In this document: positions 7,620-14,862 of the stretch, piece after piece
How positions within the stretch are numbered: the stretch's first letter is position 1
Layout of the letters: each line of letters begins with the position of its first letter
Assembly: GCA_021809235.1 (NCBI GenBank)
Contig: JAKBAG010000027.1
Location: forward strand, 1 to 19,321
Reading direction: 5' to 3'
DNA from: Acidobacteriota bacterium
GTDB taxonomy: Bacteria > Acidobacteriota > Terriglobia > Terriglobales > Acidobacteriaceae
DNA: 19,321 nt
Position numbers and translations under genes: made by a program
Notes under the pieces: generated by a model
Seen by the model: only the letters and a program-made list of their open reading frames with translations
Told to the model about the DNA's origin: nothing
Database searches by the model: none

Positions 7620-8813
7620 TCATGCAGATTTGGCGCGCAGTAAAGCCAGTCCCTTGTCCAGAATCGGATCGCTAGTCGGCGCCGCGGCGGCGGCTCCACC
7701 CATCTCCTGATCCTCCGGCATATCAACCGTAACCGTCGGCGTCACCGCATCCTGCATGATCTTTTTCCCAGAGGGCGAGGCGTATTCGGCCACCGTCAGA
7801 ATCACAGCGGCACCATTCGGCAGAGGAATCGTCTTCTGCACCGATTCGTCTCCGAATGTGCGCTGCCCCACAACATCGGCGCGCTTGTTGTCTTCCAGCG
7901 CTGCAGCCGTCAGCTCCGCGGCGCCGGACGTGCCACCGTTCACCAGCACTGTGAGCGGAGCAGCCGTCACATCCAGCTTGGGATCCGCCGGGAAGCTCTG
8001 CTTGGCTACACGCTGCCCGCTCAGCGTGGCCAGCGTACCCTTGTCCAGAAACAGATTGGCCAGACGCATACCATCCGTGGGAGTCCCGGTCGTCACATCG
8101 CGCAAATCCAGCAAAATCTTCTTTTCCCCACTACCCTGCATGGCTCGAATCCGTGCCGCAATCGTATCCACGCGAGCCGCAGACAGCGTGACCGGCTTCA
8201 GATACAGAATGGCGCCGGAGTCAAACTGCTGCACACCCATGTTCGGCGTTGTCAGATCGGCGCGCGTCAGCGGCACCTTGTCCGGATCACTCTTGTTCGG
8301 TCGGATGACCGATAACGTCACCGATGTGCCCGATTTGCCCTCAAGCAGCAGATTCAGCAGCGCGGCAGGCAGTTCCCGTGTCGAGTGTCCATCCAGGGCG
8401 ATGATCACATCGCCATCCTTGAAACCAGCCTTGGCCGCTGGCGAATCCGGTAACGTGCTCACCACGGTGGCATAGCCAAACCGCTTGGCCAGCGTCATGC
8501 CCACGCTTGCAGTACCACCGGTGGGTCGTTCGGTATAAATCTTGAACTCGGAAGGGCTCAGGTAGCTGGATTCCGAATCGAGCGAGTCCAGCAGGCCATG
8601 CAGCGCGCCGTCGGTCACGTCCGGAACACTGGGAACCGTGACATAGTCGGTCTGAATCTTGCGCAGAACCTCGGAGTAGACCTCAATCTGACGATACGCG
8701 CCGTCCTTGCCGGTGTCGGCGCCCAGCACACGCAGGCCATATTCTCCGCCCAGCAGGACCAGAAGCAGACAAAACGAGATCGCAAAAACAAGGCGGCGAA
8801 ACAGTGGGTGCAT
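7620..8813 (-). CDS. degenerate S41 (C-terminal processing peptidase-like) PDZ protein
   Basis: A 397-residue protein built like CtpA/Prc peptidases. Residues 9-30 are a membrane anchor or signal segment; 40-95 match the N-terminal helical part (LDSLDSESSYLSP); a PDZ domain lies near 100-190 (SVGMTL, DSPAAKAGFKDGDVII); and the S41 core lies near 200-365. The catalytic region NGGTSGAAE (292-300) and RTFGDES (318-324) aligns without gaps to NxGTASASE...TFGKG of CtpA. The nucleophile serine position is G297 and the general-base lysine position is D322, while E300 is kept. A shifted serine (S296) is the only one nearby. The protein may therefore be inactive or use altered chemistry. The ATG at 8813 has GGAG 6 nt upstream; an upstream TTG is rejected. 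It probably acts in the periplasm. Family is clear, activity doubtful. Confidence 0.85.
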   Translation of the reverse strand: MHPLFRRLVFAISFCLLLVLLGGEYGLRVLGADTGKDGAYRQIEVYSEVLRKIQTDYVTVPSVPDVTDGALHGLLDSLDSESSYLSPSEFKIYTERPTGGTASVGMTLAKRFGYATVVSTLPDSPAAKAGFKDGDVIIALDGHSTRELPAALLNLLLEGKSGTSVTLSVIRPNKSDPDKVPLTRADLTTPNMGVQQFDSGAILYLKPVTLSAARVDTIAARIRAMQGSGEKKILLDLRDVTTGTPTDGMRLANLFLDKGTLATLSGQRVAKQSFPADPKLDVTAAPLTVLVNGGTSGAAELTAAALEDNKRADVVGQRTFGDESVQKTIPLPNGAAVILTVAEYASPSGKKIMQDAVTPTVTVDMPEDQEMGGAAAAAPTSDPILDKGLALLRAKSA

Positions 8814-8850
8814 GCATTCTCCGGCGACAGAGCCGCAGCCCGGCGGCAAC

Positions 8851-8870
8851 TGCCATTAATGGCAATCATA
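8851..8870 (-). promoter_or_regulatory. candidate -10 box with adjoining 14-bp operator-like palindrome
   Basis: On the minus strand TATGAT (8870-8865) resembles a -10 box for the S41 gene. It is followed directly by the perfect palindrome TGCCATTAATGGCA (8864-8851), which would cover the transcription start and lies 38 nt upstream of the start codon. That is a typical repressor site position. No good -35 hexamer is visible, so the promoter itself is tentative. Confidence 0.4.
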
Positions 8871-8906
8871 GCGCACGCCGGCTGGCCACGGGCAGGGCTG
8901 GCAGAC

Positions 8907-8947
8907 AAGAAAACCGCGACAGACGGAGCAGATTCCGTCTGCCGCGG
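8907..8947 (-). terminator. intrinsic terminator after the M14 peptidase gene
   Basis: On the minus strand, 22 nt past the M14 stop codon, the arms at 8947-8934 and 8927-8914 form a stem of 8 bp plus 5 bp with one mismatch around a 6-nt loop. TTTTCTT follows directly (8913-8907). This is a standard Rho-independent terminator and separates the M14 gene from the S41 gene. Confidence 0.75.
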
Positions 8948-8968
8948 CATCGAAGACAGCCAACAGCA

Positions 8969-11956
8969 CTATCGCGCCGAGGTTGCCGCTCGCGTTCTAC
9001 CGTGGAGTGCGTTGAAGTTGAGGATCGCGTTGAACACCAGAGGATAGGTTCCAATCGTTTCCCCGCGATAGATCGGGTCAATGCCGAACAACAGCACATT
9101 CCCTGCCCCCAGATGAGCATTCACCACGATGGCACGCTCGGCGATGGAACCCTCCTTGGAGAGCAGGCCATCGAGCAGCATCTCTTTGCCGGAGGCAAAT
9201 CGCAGAATCACGTCCGGGCGCTGATCGACGGGAATCAGCATCAGGTTGTTACGCTGCTCTTCTTCGTTCAACGGCCGGGCCTGCCAGGGCTTGACCACCG
9301 GCAGCGGATCGGCTGGCGTGATGGGCCGTGCTACCGGTTCATCGCTATCCGCCAGAGTACCGCGACCTGTCGGTCGCTCCGAGTAGGGGTCCATCAGCGT
9401 GCGGAAGCCGGAGCGCCCCAGAGAGTTGCTCACATTGAAGGCCAGTCCGTTGGCGCTGTAGACAGGCAGCGTGGCTCCATTGCCCCAGGCCACCGGCGAT
9501 GCCGAATCCACGAAAACCCCCTGCAGCACCGTGCCCACAACTCGGGCATCGCGCTTGGGCGCAATGCTCACACCCGGCGCCAGACCCGTATCAATGGCAA
9601 ACTGGGCTGTATCCTCCGAGGTAATCAACAACCCTCCCTGCTCCACAAATTGGCGCAGATGCTCCAATCCCTCATACCCCAGCCCGGGACGCATATCCGC
9701 CGTAGCGTCGATGCGACCAAGATTCGGCGTCAGCGCCGACTTCTCCCACGGCATCGGGTTGTTCCACATGGGGTAGCCATGCAGAATCGAACTGGCATCG
9801 GCATGGCCCACCGGAGCAAAGACGATCACGTCATACTTCGCCCGCAGGTCTGCATCCTTGGCCGCCGTCTGCGTGCTCATGTAGTCAAACGGAATCCCCA
9901 GATCATCCAGCGCATAGCGCCACCATCCCTCGCTCTGCGTCGACAGCCAGGTATGCATCACGGCAATGCGCGGCACTTTGACCGCATGCATGGCCACCGC
10001 AGGCATGCTGGCCACGCTATCGGCATGGAGCGCCAGCGTGCGCAGTGCATCGTGGAGCTGATTCGAATCGGCATTCGCTATCAACAGTGATCCGGCCGGA
10101 TAATTGTGACCTTCAACAACAAACTCCTTGTCCGCCACATGCAACGTTGCCGACTTGAGCTTGTAAGCCAGTGACAGCAGCGTGACCTGGCCAGAGTTGG
10201 GCACGATCGCAATCGGGCCAGAGCCTGATGCAGTTGTCAGCATCGAGCCGGCATCGGTCAGCGGCTTCATCGACGCATGCAGAATCGCTGCATCCTGGAT
10301 GCGATCCACCTTCAGATGAAACAGATCCGTAAATGACCAGCCCGTGTCGTCATACGGAAATTTCTGCGGATCATCCGGCGCCCAGAACTGATGATCCAGC
10401 AGCGCGTCGGCAATGCGCGAATACGGCTGATCCATGCGTACGACGATGCTGCCCTCTGGAAGCGTAACCGAAACCGGCTTGTCTCCGCGCTTGGCTCCGG
10501 CCACCGTGGTCGTCACCGCTTCGGTCAGCGTCTCGACTTCCACATGCTGGCGTTTCAGCACCCGCAACAGCTGCATCTGACGATTCAGCTCGGCAGCATT
10601 GGCCGGCAGCACATACGCCGCCGGACCCTCCAGCGACGGTTTGTTCACCGCGTTCTTGCTCTTGATGTAGTAGTTCTCCAGGAAGTGATGCGTGTGCCGT
10701 GAAAAATAGCTCAGCGTGGTCAGCAGCGCCGTCTGCTCATAGTTGTTGTTGTCGCGCTGCGACCACAGCACCTGCGGCAGCGGCGGATTCTGCCGGTACC
10801 AGGTGCGGGAATACTCCTCCGGCGACAGAATCCGTTTCTCCGTATCAGCGCCGCCGTTGCCAAAGGTCTCATATAGTCGGCTGATGCCGTTGTGCATCGC
10901 CGCCAGGAACATCAGATAGCCCGGGTTCCACGTATCGAAATCGCCGTGCGTGAACACCCCCGGCATGCCCAGCGACTGCATCTGCGAGATATTGTTCCAC
11001 CCCAGCTCCGCCCACTCATCGGCCAGCGTCGGATCCACCCACGAGTTATACGGACCATCGCCCACCGTATTGTCATAGAGGAACGGCACCGATTCGTGCA
11101 GATCGTGCAGCACCTGCGCATGCCAGCCCAGAAACGTATTCAGAACATTGCGTGAAAGATCCAGCGTCATTCCCATCGCATCACGATTGTTGTCATGCGC
11201 CACATAGTGTCCCCAATACAGCAGCCGCGGATATTTCTCGTCCAGATGCGCCCGATGCCAGCGATACAGATCGACCATGCGATCCCGGCCATCCACCTCC
11301 ACCACCGGCGTAATCAGCGTAATCATGTGCGTACGAATCTGCTGGATATACGGCGAATCATCCACAGCCAGTCGATATGCCAGCTCCATCAGCGCCGTCG
11401 GCGCACCCGTCTCCGGCGAGTGAATCGTCCCCGTAATGTAGTACACCGGCCAGGACGCGTCCACCAGTTTGCGCGCTACCGCGTCATCCATGTGAATCGT
11501 GCGCGGATCGGCAAGCTGCGCCAGGCGAGCATCGTTGGCCGCCTGCTGATCCAGCAGCTTCTCGTCGGCAATCGCAACCGCAATCATCTCGCGGCCCTCT
11601 TCCGTGTGCCCAATCGTCACCACGCGAACACGCGGCGACGCTGCGGCCAGCATGCGGAAGTACTTGTACACATCCTCGGCATAGGGCAGCATATTCGGCG
11701 CGCCCGAAACATCGCCCAGCACCTTCTCCGGCGTCGGCACCGTCTTCGACGCCGGCAGATAGCTCACCAGTGGCGAAAGAAACTCCGGCTCCGTCGTGTA
11801 CTTGTGAATCTGGTCGGTGTAGTGCTGGTCAATGGGCTGGCTTTGGCTGCGCGCATACGTCGAATCCAGTGGCGTCTGCGCGGCAAGCACAAGGCTGAAA
11901 GGCAGTGAAGCGAGAAACGGCAAAAGCAGCGATCTTTGCGTGAACAACCTGGGCAT
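8969..11956 (-). CDS. secreted M14-family zinc carboxypeptidase-like protein with long C-terminal region
   Basis: A 995-residue exported protein. Residues 1-27 form a signal peptide (MPRLFTQRS, then a hydrophobic run ending LVLAAQT). The M14 domain covers about 75-430. Zinc ligands are H179 and E182 in the HSPE motif and H287 in HDLHES, with substrate-binding NNRD at 256-259 and a probable catalytic Glu in LYETFGN. The remaining ~560 residues show no motif I can name with confidence; the segment after about 700 (IAVMHTW, DVIVFAP, GGLLITSED) resembles a class I glutamine amidotransferase-like fold. The family cleaves C-terminal residues from peptides or muropeptides; the substrate here is unknown. 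The ATG at 11956 is chosen because it opens directly on the signal peptide; a longer frame to 12046 adds unrelated sequence. A promoter candidate lies upstream and a terminator follows. Confidence 0.85.
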   Translation of the reverse strand: MPRLFTQRSLLLPFLASLPFSLVLAAQTPLDSTYARSQSQPIDQHYTDQIHKYTTEPEFLSPLVSYLPASKTVPTPEKVLGDVSGAPNMLPYAEDVYKYFRMLAAASPRVRVVTIGHTEEGREMIAVAIADEKLLDQQAANDARLAQLADPRTIHMDDAVARKLVDASWPVYYITGTIHSPETGAPTALMELAYRLAVDDSPYIQQIRTHMITLITPVVEVDGRDRMVDLYRWHRAHLDEKYPRLLYWGHYVAHDNNRDAMGMTLDLSRNVLNTFLGWHAQVLHDLHESVPFLYDNTVGDGPYNSWVDPTLADEWAELGWNNISQMQSLGMPGVFTHGDFDTWNPGYLMFLAAMHNGISRLYETFGNGGADTEKRILSPEEYSRTWYRQNPPLPQVLWSQRDNNNYEQTALLTTLSYFSRHTHHFLENYYIKSKNAVNKPSLEGPAAYVLPANAAELNRQMQLLRVLKRQHVEVETLTEAVTTTVAGAKRGDKPVSVTLPEGSIVVRMDQPYSRIADALLDHQFWAPDDPQKFPYDDTGWSFTDLFHLKVDRIQDAAILHASMKPLTDAGSMLTTASGSGPIAIVPNSGQVTLLSLAYKLKSATLHVADKEFVVEGHNYPAGSLLIANADSNQLHDALRTLALHADSVASMPAVAMHAVKVPRIAVMHTWLSTQSEGWWRYALDDLGIPFDYMSTQTAAKDADLRAKYDVIVFAPVGHADASSILHGYPMWNNPMPWEKSALTPNLGRIDATADMRPGLGYEGLEHLRQFVEQGGLLITSEDTAQFAIDTGLAPGVSIAPKRDARVVGTVLQGVFVDSASPVAWGNGATLPVYSANGLAFNVSNSLGRSGFRTLMDPYSERPTGRGTLADSDEPVARPITPADPLPVVKPWQARPLNEEEQRNNLMLIPVDQRPDVILRFASGKEMLLDGLLSKEGSIAERAIVVNAHLGAGNVLLFGIDPIYRGETIGTYPLVFNAILNFNALHGRTRAATSAR

Positions 11957-12018
11957 GGTGGACCAATCCTGAAGAGAGACAATCGCGCGCAGAGATGAGG
12001 CTGCGCAACGTGAGTGCC

Positions 12019-12046
12019 AGTGTAGCGCAGCCCATCCGACCTGCAA
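12019..12046 (-). promoter_or_regulatory. candidate sigma-70-type promoter for the M14 gene
   Basis: On the minus strand TTGCAG (12046-12041) and TACACT (12024-12019) are separated by 16 nt, giving recognisable -35 and -10 boxes. Transcription would start near 12012, about 56 nt before the M14 start codon. It lies in the 126-bp gap after mnmE. Confidence 0.45.
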
Positions 12047-12082
12047 AGGAAATTTCGTTCCCGCGCTCGCGCTCGCTTCGCT

Positions 12083-13576
12083 CTACTTACCGATGCAGAA
12101 GCTGCTGAAGATTCGATGGAGCACGTCATCTGTGGTGGTCTGCCCGGTCAGCGCATCGAGCGCCCACAGCGCGCGATAGAGATCAAGCAGAACCATTTCA
12201 TGCGGAGTGTCCGTCTCGGCTGCCTTTCTGGCATCCGCCATTGCCTGCCCTGCATCGGATACTGTCTGCCGGTGGCGCAGTGTGGTCAGCATTCCGGGCT
12301 CAGCTGCCGCGCCACCTGTGGCCAGCCGCACAATGGCCGCACGCAGATCCGCAAGCCCCTGGCCCGTCAGCGCTGAGGTCGCAATTGCAACCATCCCAGG
12401 CGGCAGCGCGTCCGACTGTATTTCCGGCTGCAGATCGCATTTGTTCCAGACCAGAATCGCGGCGCGCTGCTCCAGCGCGGCCAGCAGTTTGCGATCCTCC
12501 GCATGCAGGCCTGCCGTGGCATCCACCACCAGCAGTACCAGCGCGGCATCGGCAAGCGCGGTCCGGCTTCGCTCCACCCCGATGCGTTCCACCGCATCCG
12601 TGCTTTCGCGCAGACCCGCCGTGTCTACCAACTCCAGCGGAATTCCCCCCAGCGCAATGCGTTCGGAGATCAGGTCGCGCGTGGTGCCGGGAATCGGTGT
12701 CACGATTGCCCGATCCCGCTCCACCAGCGCATTGAACAGCGAACTCTTGCCCGCATTGGGTCTGCCCACAATGGCCAGCGTCAGCCCATCATGCAGCACC
12801 CGTCCATGCCGGAAGGTGGCCGCCAACGCCTGCAGCGGCTCAGCCACTGCATCCATGCGACGCAGGATCTCCTCCGCAGGAGCCACCTCCAGATCATCCT
12901 CGGCAAAGTCAATGCCCGCCTCGAGTAGGGCAATCAGCTCCAGCAGCTCCTGCTTGATGGGCTGCACCCGCGCGCTGAGCGCTCCACCCATCTGGCTGGC
13001 TGCCAGACGCGCCTGCGCCAGAGTCTGGGCTTCGATCAGATCCCGCACCGCCTCTGCCTGTGTCAGGTCCATGCGCCCGGACAGAAATGCCCGCTGCGTA
13101 AACTCACCCGGAGCAGCCAACTGCGCACCCAGCAGCATCGCGCGCCGCACCAGATGCTCCAGCACCACCGGTGATCCATGCGCAGCAATCTCCACCAGAT
13201 CCTCACCCGTGTAGGAGCGCGGCGCGGCAAAGTACGTCACCAGCGCCTCATCCATCCGACTCCAGCTTCGCGCGGCAACGGTCTGCCCCGCATCGGACGA
13301 CGAGGAATCCTTCTGCGCGCCCACGGCATCGTCGGCTTCATCTGCATTGCCGACAGGATCGCCTTCGGGATCTCCCTCCAGAACATCGGCCAGGCAGGCG
13401 CGTGCGTGCTCCAGGCTGCCGTGTCCGAAGCTGCCGCGCAACCGCACCAGCCGCATCGCGACAGACACCGACTGCGGCCCGCTCAGGCGCACAATCCCGA
13501 TGCCTCCACGGCCCGGAGGCGTGGAGATGGCAACGATAGTTTCTGCCGTGGACCCGCTGGCTTCTGATGCTGTCAT
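12083..13576 (-). CDS. mnmE: tRNA uridine-5-carboxymethylaminomethyl modification GTPase MnmE
   Basis: With MnmG, this GTPase modifies the wobble uridine (U34) of certain tRNAs. The 497-residue protein has the N-terminal folate-binding domain starting TIVAISTPPGRGGIGIVRLSG (PPGRGG at 20-25), the helical domain, and an inserted G domain with GRPNAGKS (271-278), GTTRD (297-301), DTAG (318-321) and NKCD (378-381). It ends in the invariant C-x-G-K (FCIGK). It is ~40 residues longer than E. coli MnmE (454), mainly through an acidic, Ser-rich insertion at about 66-105 in the folate-binding domain. The ATG at 13576 lies ten residues before the conserved TIVA and lacks a ribosome binding site; an ATG at 13603 has GGAG 4 nt upstream and would add nine residues. 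A TACAAT box close upstream raises the option of a leaderless message. Confidence 0.95.
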   Translation of the reverse strand: MTASEASGSTAETIVAISTPPGRGGIGIVRLSGPQSVSVAMRLVRLRGSFGHGSLEHARACLADVLEGDPEGDPVGNADEADDAVGAQKDSSSSDAGQTVAARSWSRMDEALVTYFAAPRSYTGEDLVEIAAHGSPVVLEHLVRRAMLLGAQLAAPGEFTQRAFLSGRMDLTQAEAVRDLIEAQTLAQARLAASQMGGALSARVQPIKQELLELIALLEAGIDFAEDDLEVAPAEEILRRMDAVAEPLQALAATFRHGRVLHDGLTLAIVGRPNAGKSSLFNALVERDRAIVTPIPGTTRDLISERIALGGIPLELVDTAGLRESTDAVERIGVERSRTALADAALVLLVVDATAGLHAEDRKLLAALEQRAAILVWNKCDLQPEIQSDALPPGMVAIATSALTGQGLADLRAAIVRLATGGAAAEPGMLTTLRHRQTVSDAGQAMADARKAAETDTPHEMVLLDLYRALWALDALTGQTTTDDVLHRIFSSFCIGK

Positions 13577-13583
13577 GCAATCG

Positions 13584-13589
13584 ATTGTA
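13584..13589 (-). promoter_or_regulatory. candidate -10 box (TACAAT) just upstream of mnmE
   Basis: On the minus strand TACAAT (13589-13584) ends 7 nt before the mnmE ATG at 13576, so transcription would begin at or next to the start codon. The -35 region (TGGAGT, 17-nt spacer) is weak. The box overlaps the palindrome CAATCGATTG at 13578-13587. Confidence 0.3.
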
Positions 13590-13658
13590 GGGCCTGTTCC
13601 CATCGCACTCCACTGGTCCATGTACTCTGGAAACAGTGGTTGCAGGAGTCGAGGAACA

Positions 13659-14243
13659 ATGACAGAAGGATGGTCGCTCAAACGGCTGCGCATCGGCATC
13701 TATGCCGTAGCCTTAATGATTGGATTTCTGGCTCCCTTGCAGCCAGCCAGCTACACCGGACCCAGAACGCTCTGGGTCTGGCTCGGCGTTTGGCAAAGCA
13801 CACTCGGCATCAGTTCCACCACCGGCATTGTCCTGGTCACCTGGCTTGCCGTCGTCCTCACAGCGATGGGCACCGGGCTGCGACTGCTGGCAGCGGCCCG
13901 ACGCAGTTCTAGGCTTCAGGCCATGGGCACACTCGCCATCGGACTGGCGCTCTGCATCCTGATGCCGCCCTTCGGCGCACTGGCGGCCGCACCCATTCTG
14001 ATTGCCTATGAGGTCACGGTCTTCGCCATCGCCAACACCACAGCCTCCGGTTCCCTCCCATGGCTCAGCATTCTGCTGCAGGAAGTGGGCAGCCTGGGCA
14101 TCACGCTTGGCTTTGCCACGCTCAGCTGGCAATACAACGCACGCATCCTGGAAAAAGCCTTGCTCATTGCCTGCGGGATCGGGCTGATGGCTCGCGCCGC
14201 CATCCCCGCAGCCAGCAAACCCACAGACCAGACGGTCGCATAG
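13659..14243 (+). CDS. multi-pass membrane protein of unknown function
   Basis: I do not recognise this 194-residue protein. It has five to six hydrophobic segments at about residues 11-28, 53-76, 88-107, 107-125, 136-156 and 166-183, with a basic loop (ARRSSR) at 80-85, so it should sit in the inner membrane. No catalytic motif, cysteine pair or nucleotide-binding motif is visible. The ATG at 13659 has AGGAG 10 nt upstream (and GAGGA closer); a longer open frame upstream runs antisense through mnmE and is rejected. It is transcribed divergently from mnmE with 82 nt between the starts, and faces the HU gene across a strong terminator, so it is probably a single-gene unit. The start and the reality of the gene are fairly secure, given its clean membrane-protein pattern. 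Confidence 0.75.
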   Translation: MTEGWSLKRLRIGIYAVALMIGFLAPLQPASYTGPRTLWVWLGVWQSTLGISSTTGIVLVTWLAVVLTAMGTGLRLLAAARRSSRLQAMGTLAIGLALCILMPPFGALAAAPILIAYEVTVFAIANTTASGSLPWLSILLQEVGSLGITLGFATLSWQYNARILEKALLIACGIGLMARAAIPAASKPTDQTVA

Positions 14244-14268
14244 TCCCGGATCGCCTCCGGTCCGGATC

Positions 14269-14309
14269 CAAAGCAAAGGGCTGCCTGATCCAGGCAGCCC
14301 TTTGCTTTG
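14269..14309. terminator. bidirectional terminator between membrane protein and HU genes
   Basis: A perfect 19-bp stem (14269-14287 with 14291-14309) closes on a 3-nt ATC loop. The outer part of the stem is A-rich on the left arm and T-rich on the right (CCCTTTGCTTTG), so it reads as a terminator in both directions without needing a separate U-tract. It begins 26 nt after the plus-strand stop and 16 nt from the HU stop. Confidence 0.85.
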
Positions 14310-14324
14310 CAACTACGAAGAAAA

Positions 14325-14621
14325 CTACTTCTTGGTCGGAGCGATTGCATCCTTGGCCGTCTTGGCCACGCGGAACTTGACCACCGTCTTGGCCTTGATC
14401 TTGATCTGTGCACCGGTCTGCGGGTTACGGCCCATGCGAGCCTTGCGCTCCGCCTTCACCAGGCGGCCAATGCCCGGGATGATGAACAGCCCGTTCTTCT
14501 TGGTCTCCTTGATGGCGGTCTCGGCCAGAAGGTCGAGGAAAGCGCCAGCCTGTTTGTTGGTCATCTCCAGCTTTTCCGCCATCTGGCGGATCAGCGCGGT
14601 CTTGGTCATACCTGCTGCCAT
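14325..14621 (-). CDS. HU/IHF-family DNA-binding protein
   Basis: A 98-residue, lysine-rich nucleoid protein that bends DNA as a dimer. The N-terminal helices (TKTALIRQMAEKLEMTNKQAGAFLDLLAE) and the DNA-contacting beta arm with the family signature GRNPQTG (64-70) are both clear, and the C-terminus has the usual Lys/Val pattern (KAKTVVKFRVAK) with a short basic tail. Length is slightly above the usual ~90 residues. The ATG at 14621 has an excellent ribosome binding site (GGAGGA, 9 nt upstream), which is consistent with high expression. MTKTAL at residue 5 is an internal alternative. The gene has a leader of perhaps 150 nt, and a strong terminator follows. Whether it is HU proper or a paralogue cannot be told from sequence alone. 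Confidence 0.95.
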   Translation of the reverse strand: MAAGMTKTALIRQMAEKLEMTNKQAGAFLDLLAETAIKETKKNGLFIIPGIGRLVKAERKARMGRNPQTGAQIKIKAKTVVKFRVAKTAKDAIAPTKK

Positions 14622-14642
14622 GTTGTTCTATCCTCCGTTTTC

Positions 14643-14657
14643 AGCCGTCGAACGGCT
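14643..14657 (-). promoter_or_regulatory. small hairpin in the HU leader
   Basis: AGCCGT and ACGGCT flank a 3-nt loop, giving a 6-bp hairpin whose edge is about 22 nt before the HU start codon and close to its ribosome binding site. It could affect translation, but this is inference. Confidence 0.25.
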
Positions 14658-14779
14658 TGAGTCTGTTGCCCGGCTTCACCGGAAAAGTGAACCGCATGAA
14701 GGCTGCGCGCGGCAACAGCATCGCAACCTCCCGCATGAGAGAAACCTCAGCTTTGACGCGGCTCCGAAGAAACCTGTCG

Positions 14780-14862
14780 ATGGTTACCATGCGACTTTTG
14801 AGGCAGGAAAGTCAACCCGAAAAGTGCCATTTCCACAGGTTTTTCTTGGTTTTTTGCGGGAA
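14780..14862 (-). promoter_or_regulatory. candidate promoter region of the HU gene
   Basis: On the minus strand this region has A-tracts (A6 and A5 between about 14855 and 14835) followed by TTGACT at 14815-14810, a good -35 match. The A-tracts could act as an UP element. The expected -10 position has no good match; instead there is an 11-nt palindrome ATGGT-T-ACCAT at 14780-14790, which may be an operator. The rest of the 241-bp gap between HU and the DUF2461 gene holds nothing else I can identify. Confidence 0.35.

Noticed and set aside
8804..10090. Plus-strand open frame of 428 codons over the M14 gene
   Set aside because: Antisense shadow; no ribosome binding site logic and no recognisable domain, while the minus strand encodes a coherent secreted peptidase.
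12060..12082. Repeated GCGCTCGC/GCTTCGCTC sequence after mnmE as a possible terminator
   Set aside because: The repeats are mostly direct, form no stable stem of useful length and lack a T-tract on the minus strand.
12207..13214. Plus-strand open frame of 335 codons within mnmE
   Set aside because: Ser/Arg/Ala-rich antisense shadow of a firmly identified gene.
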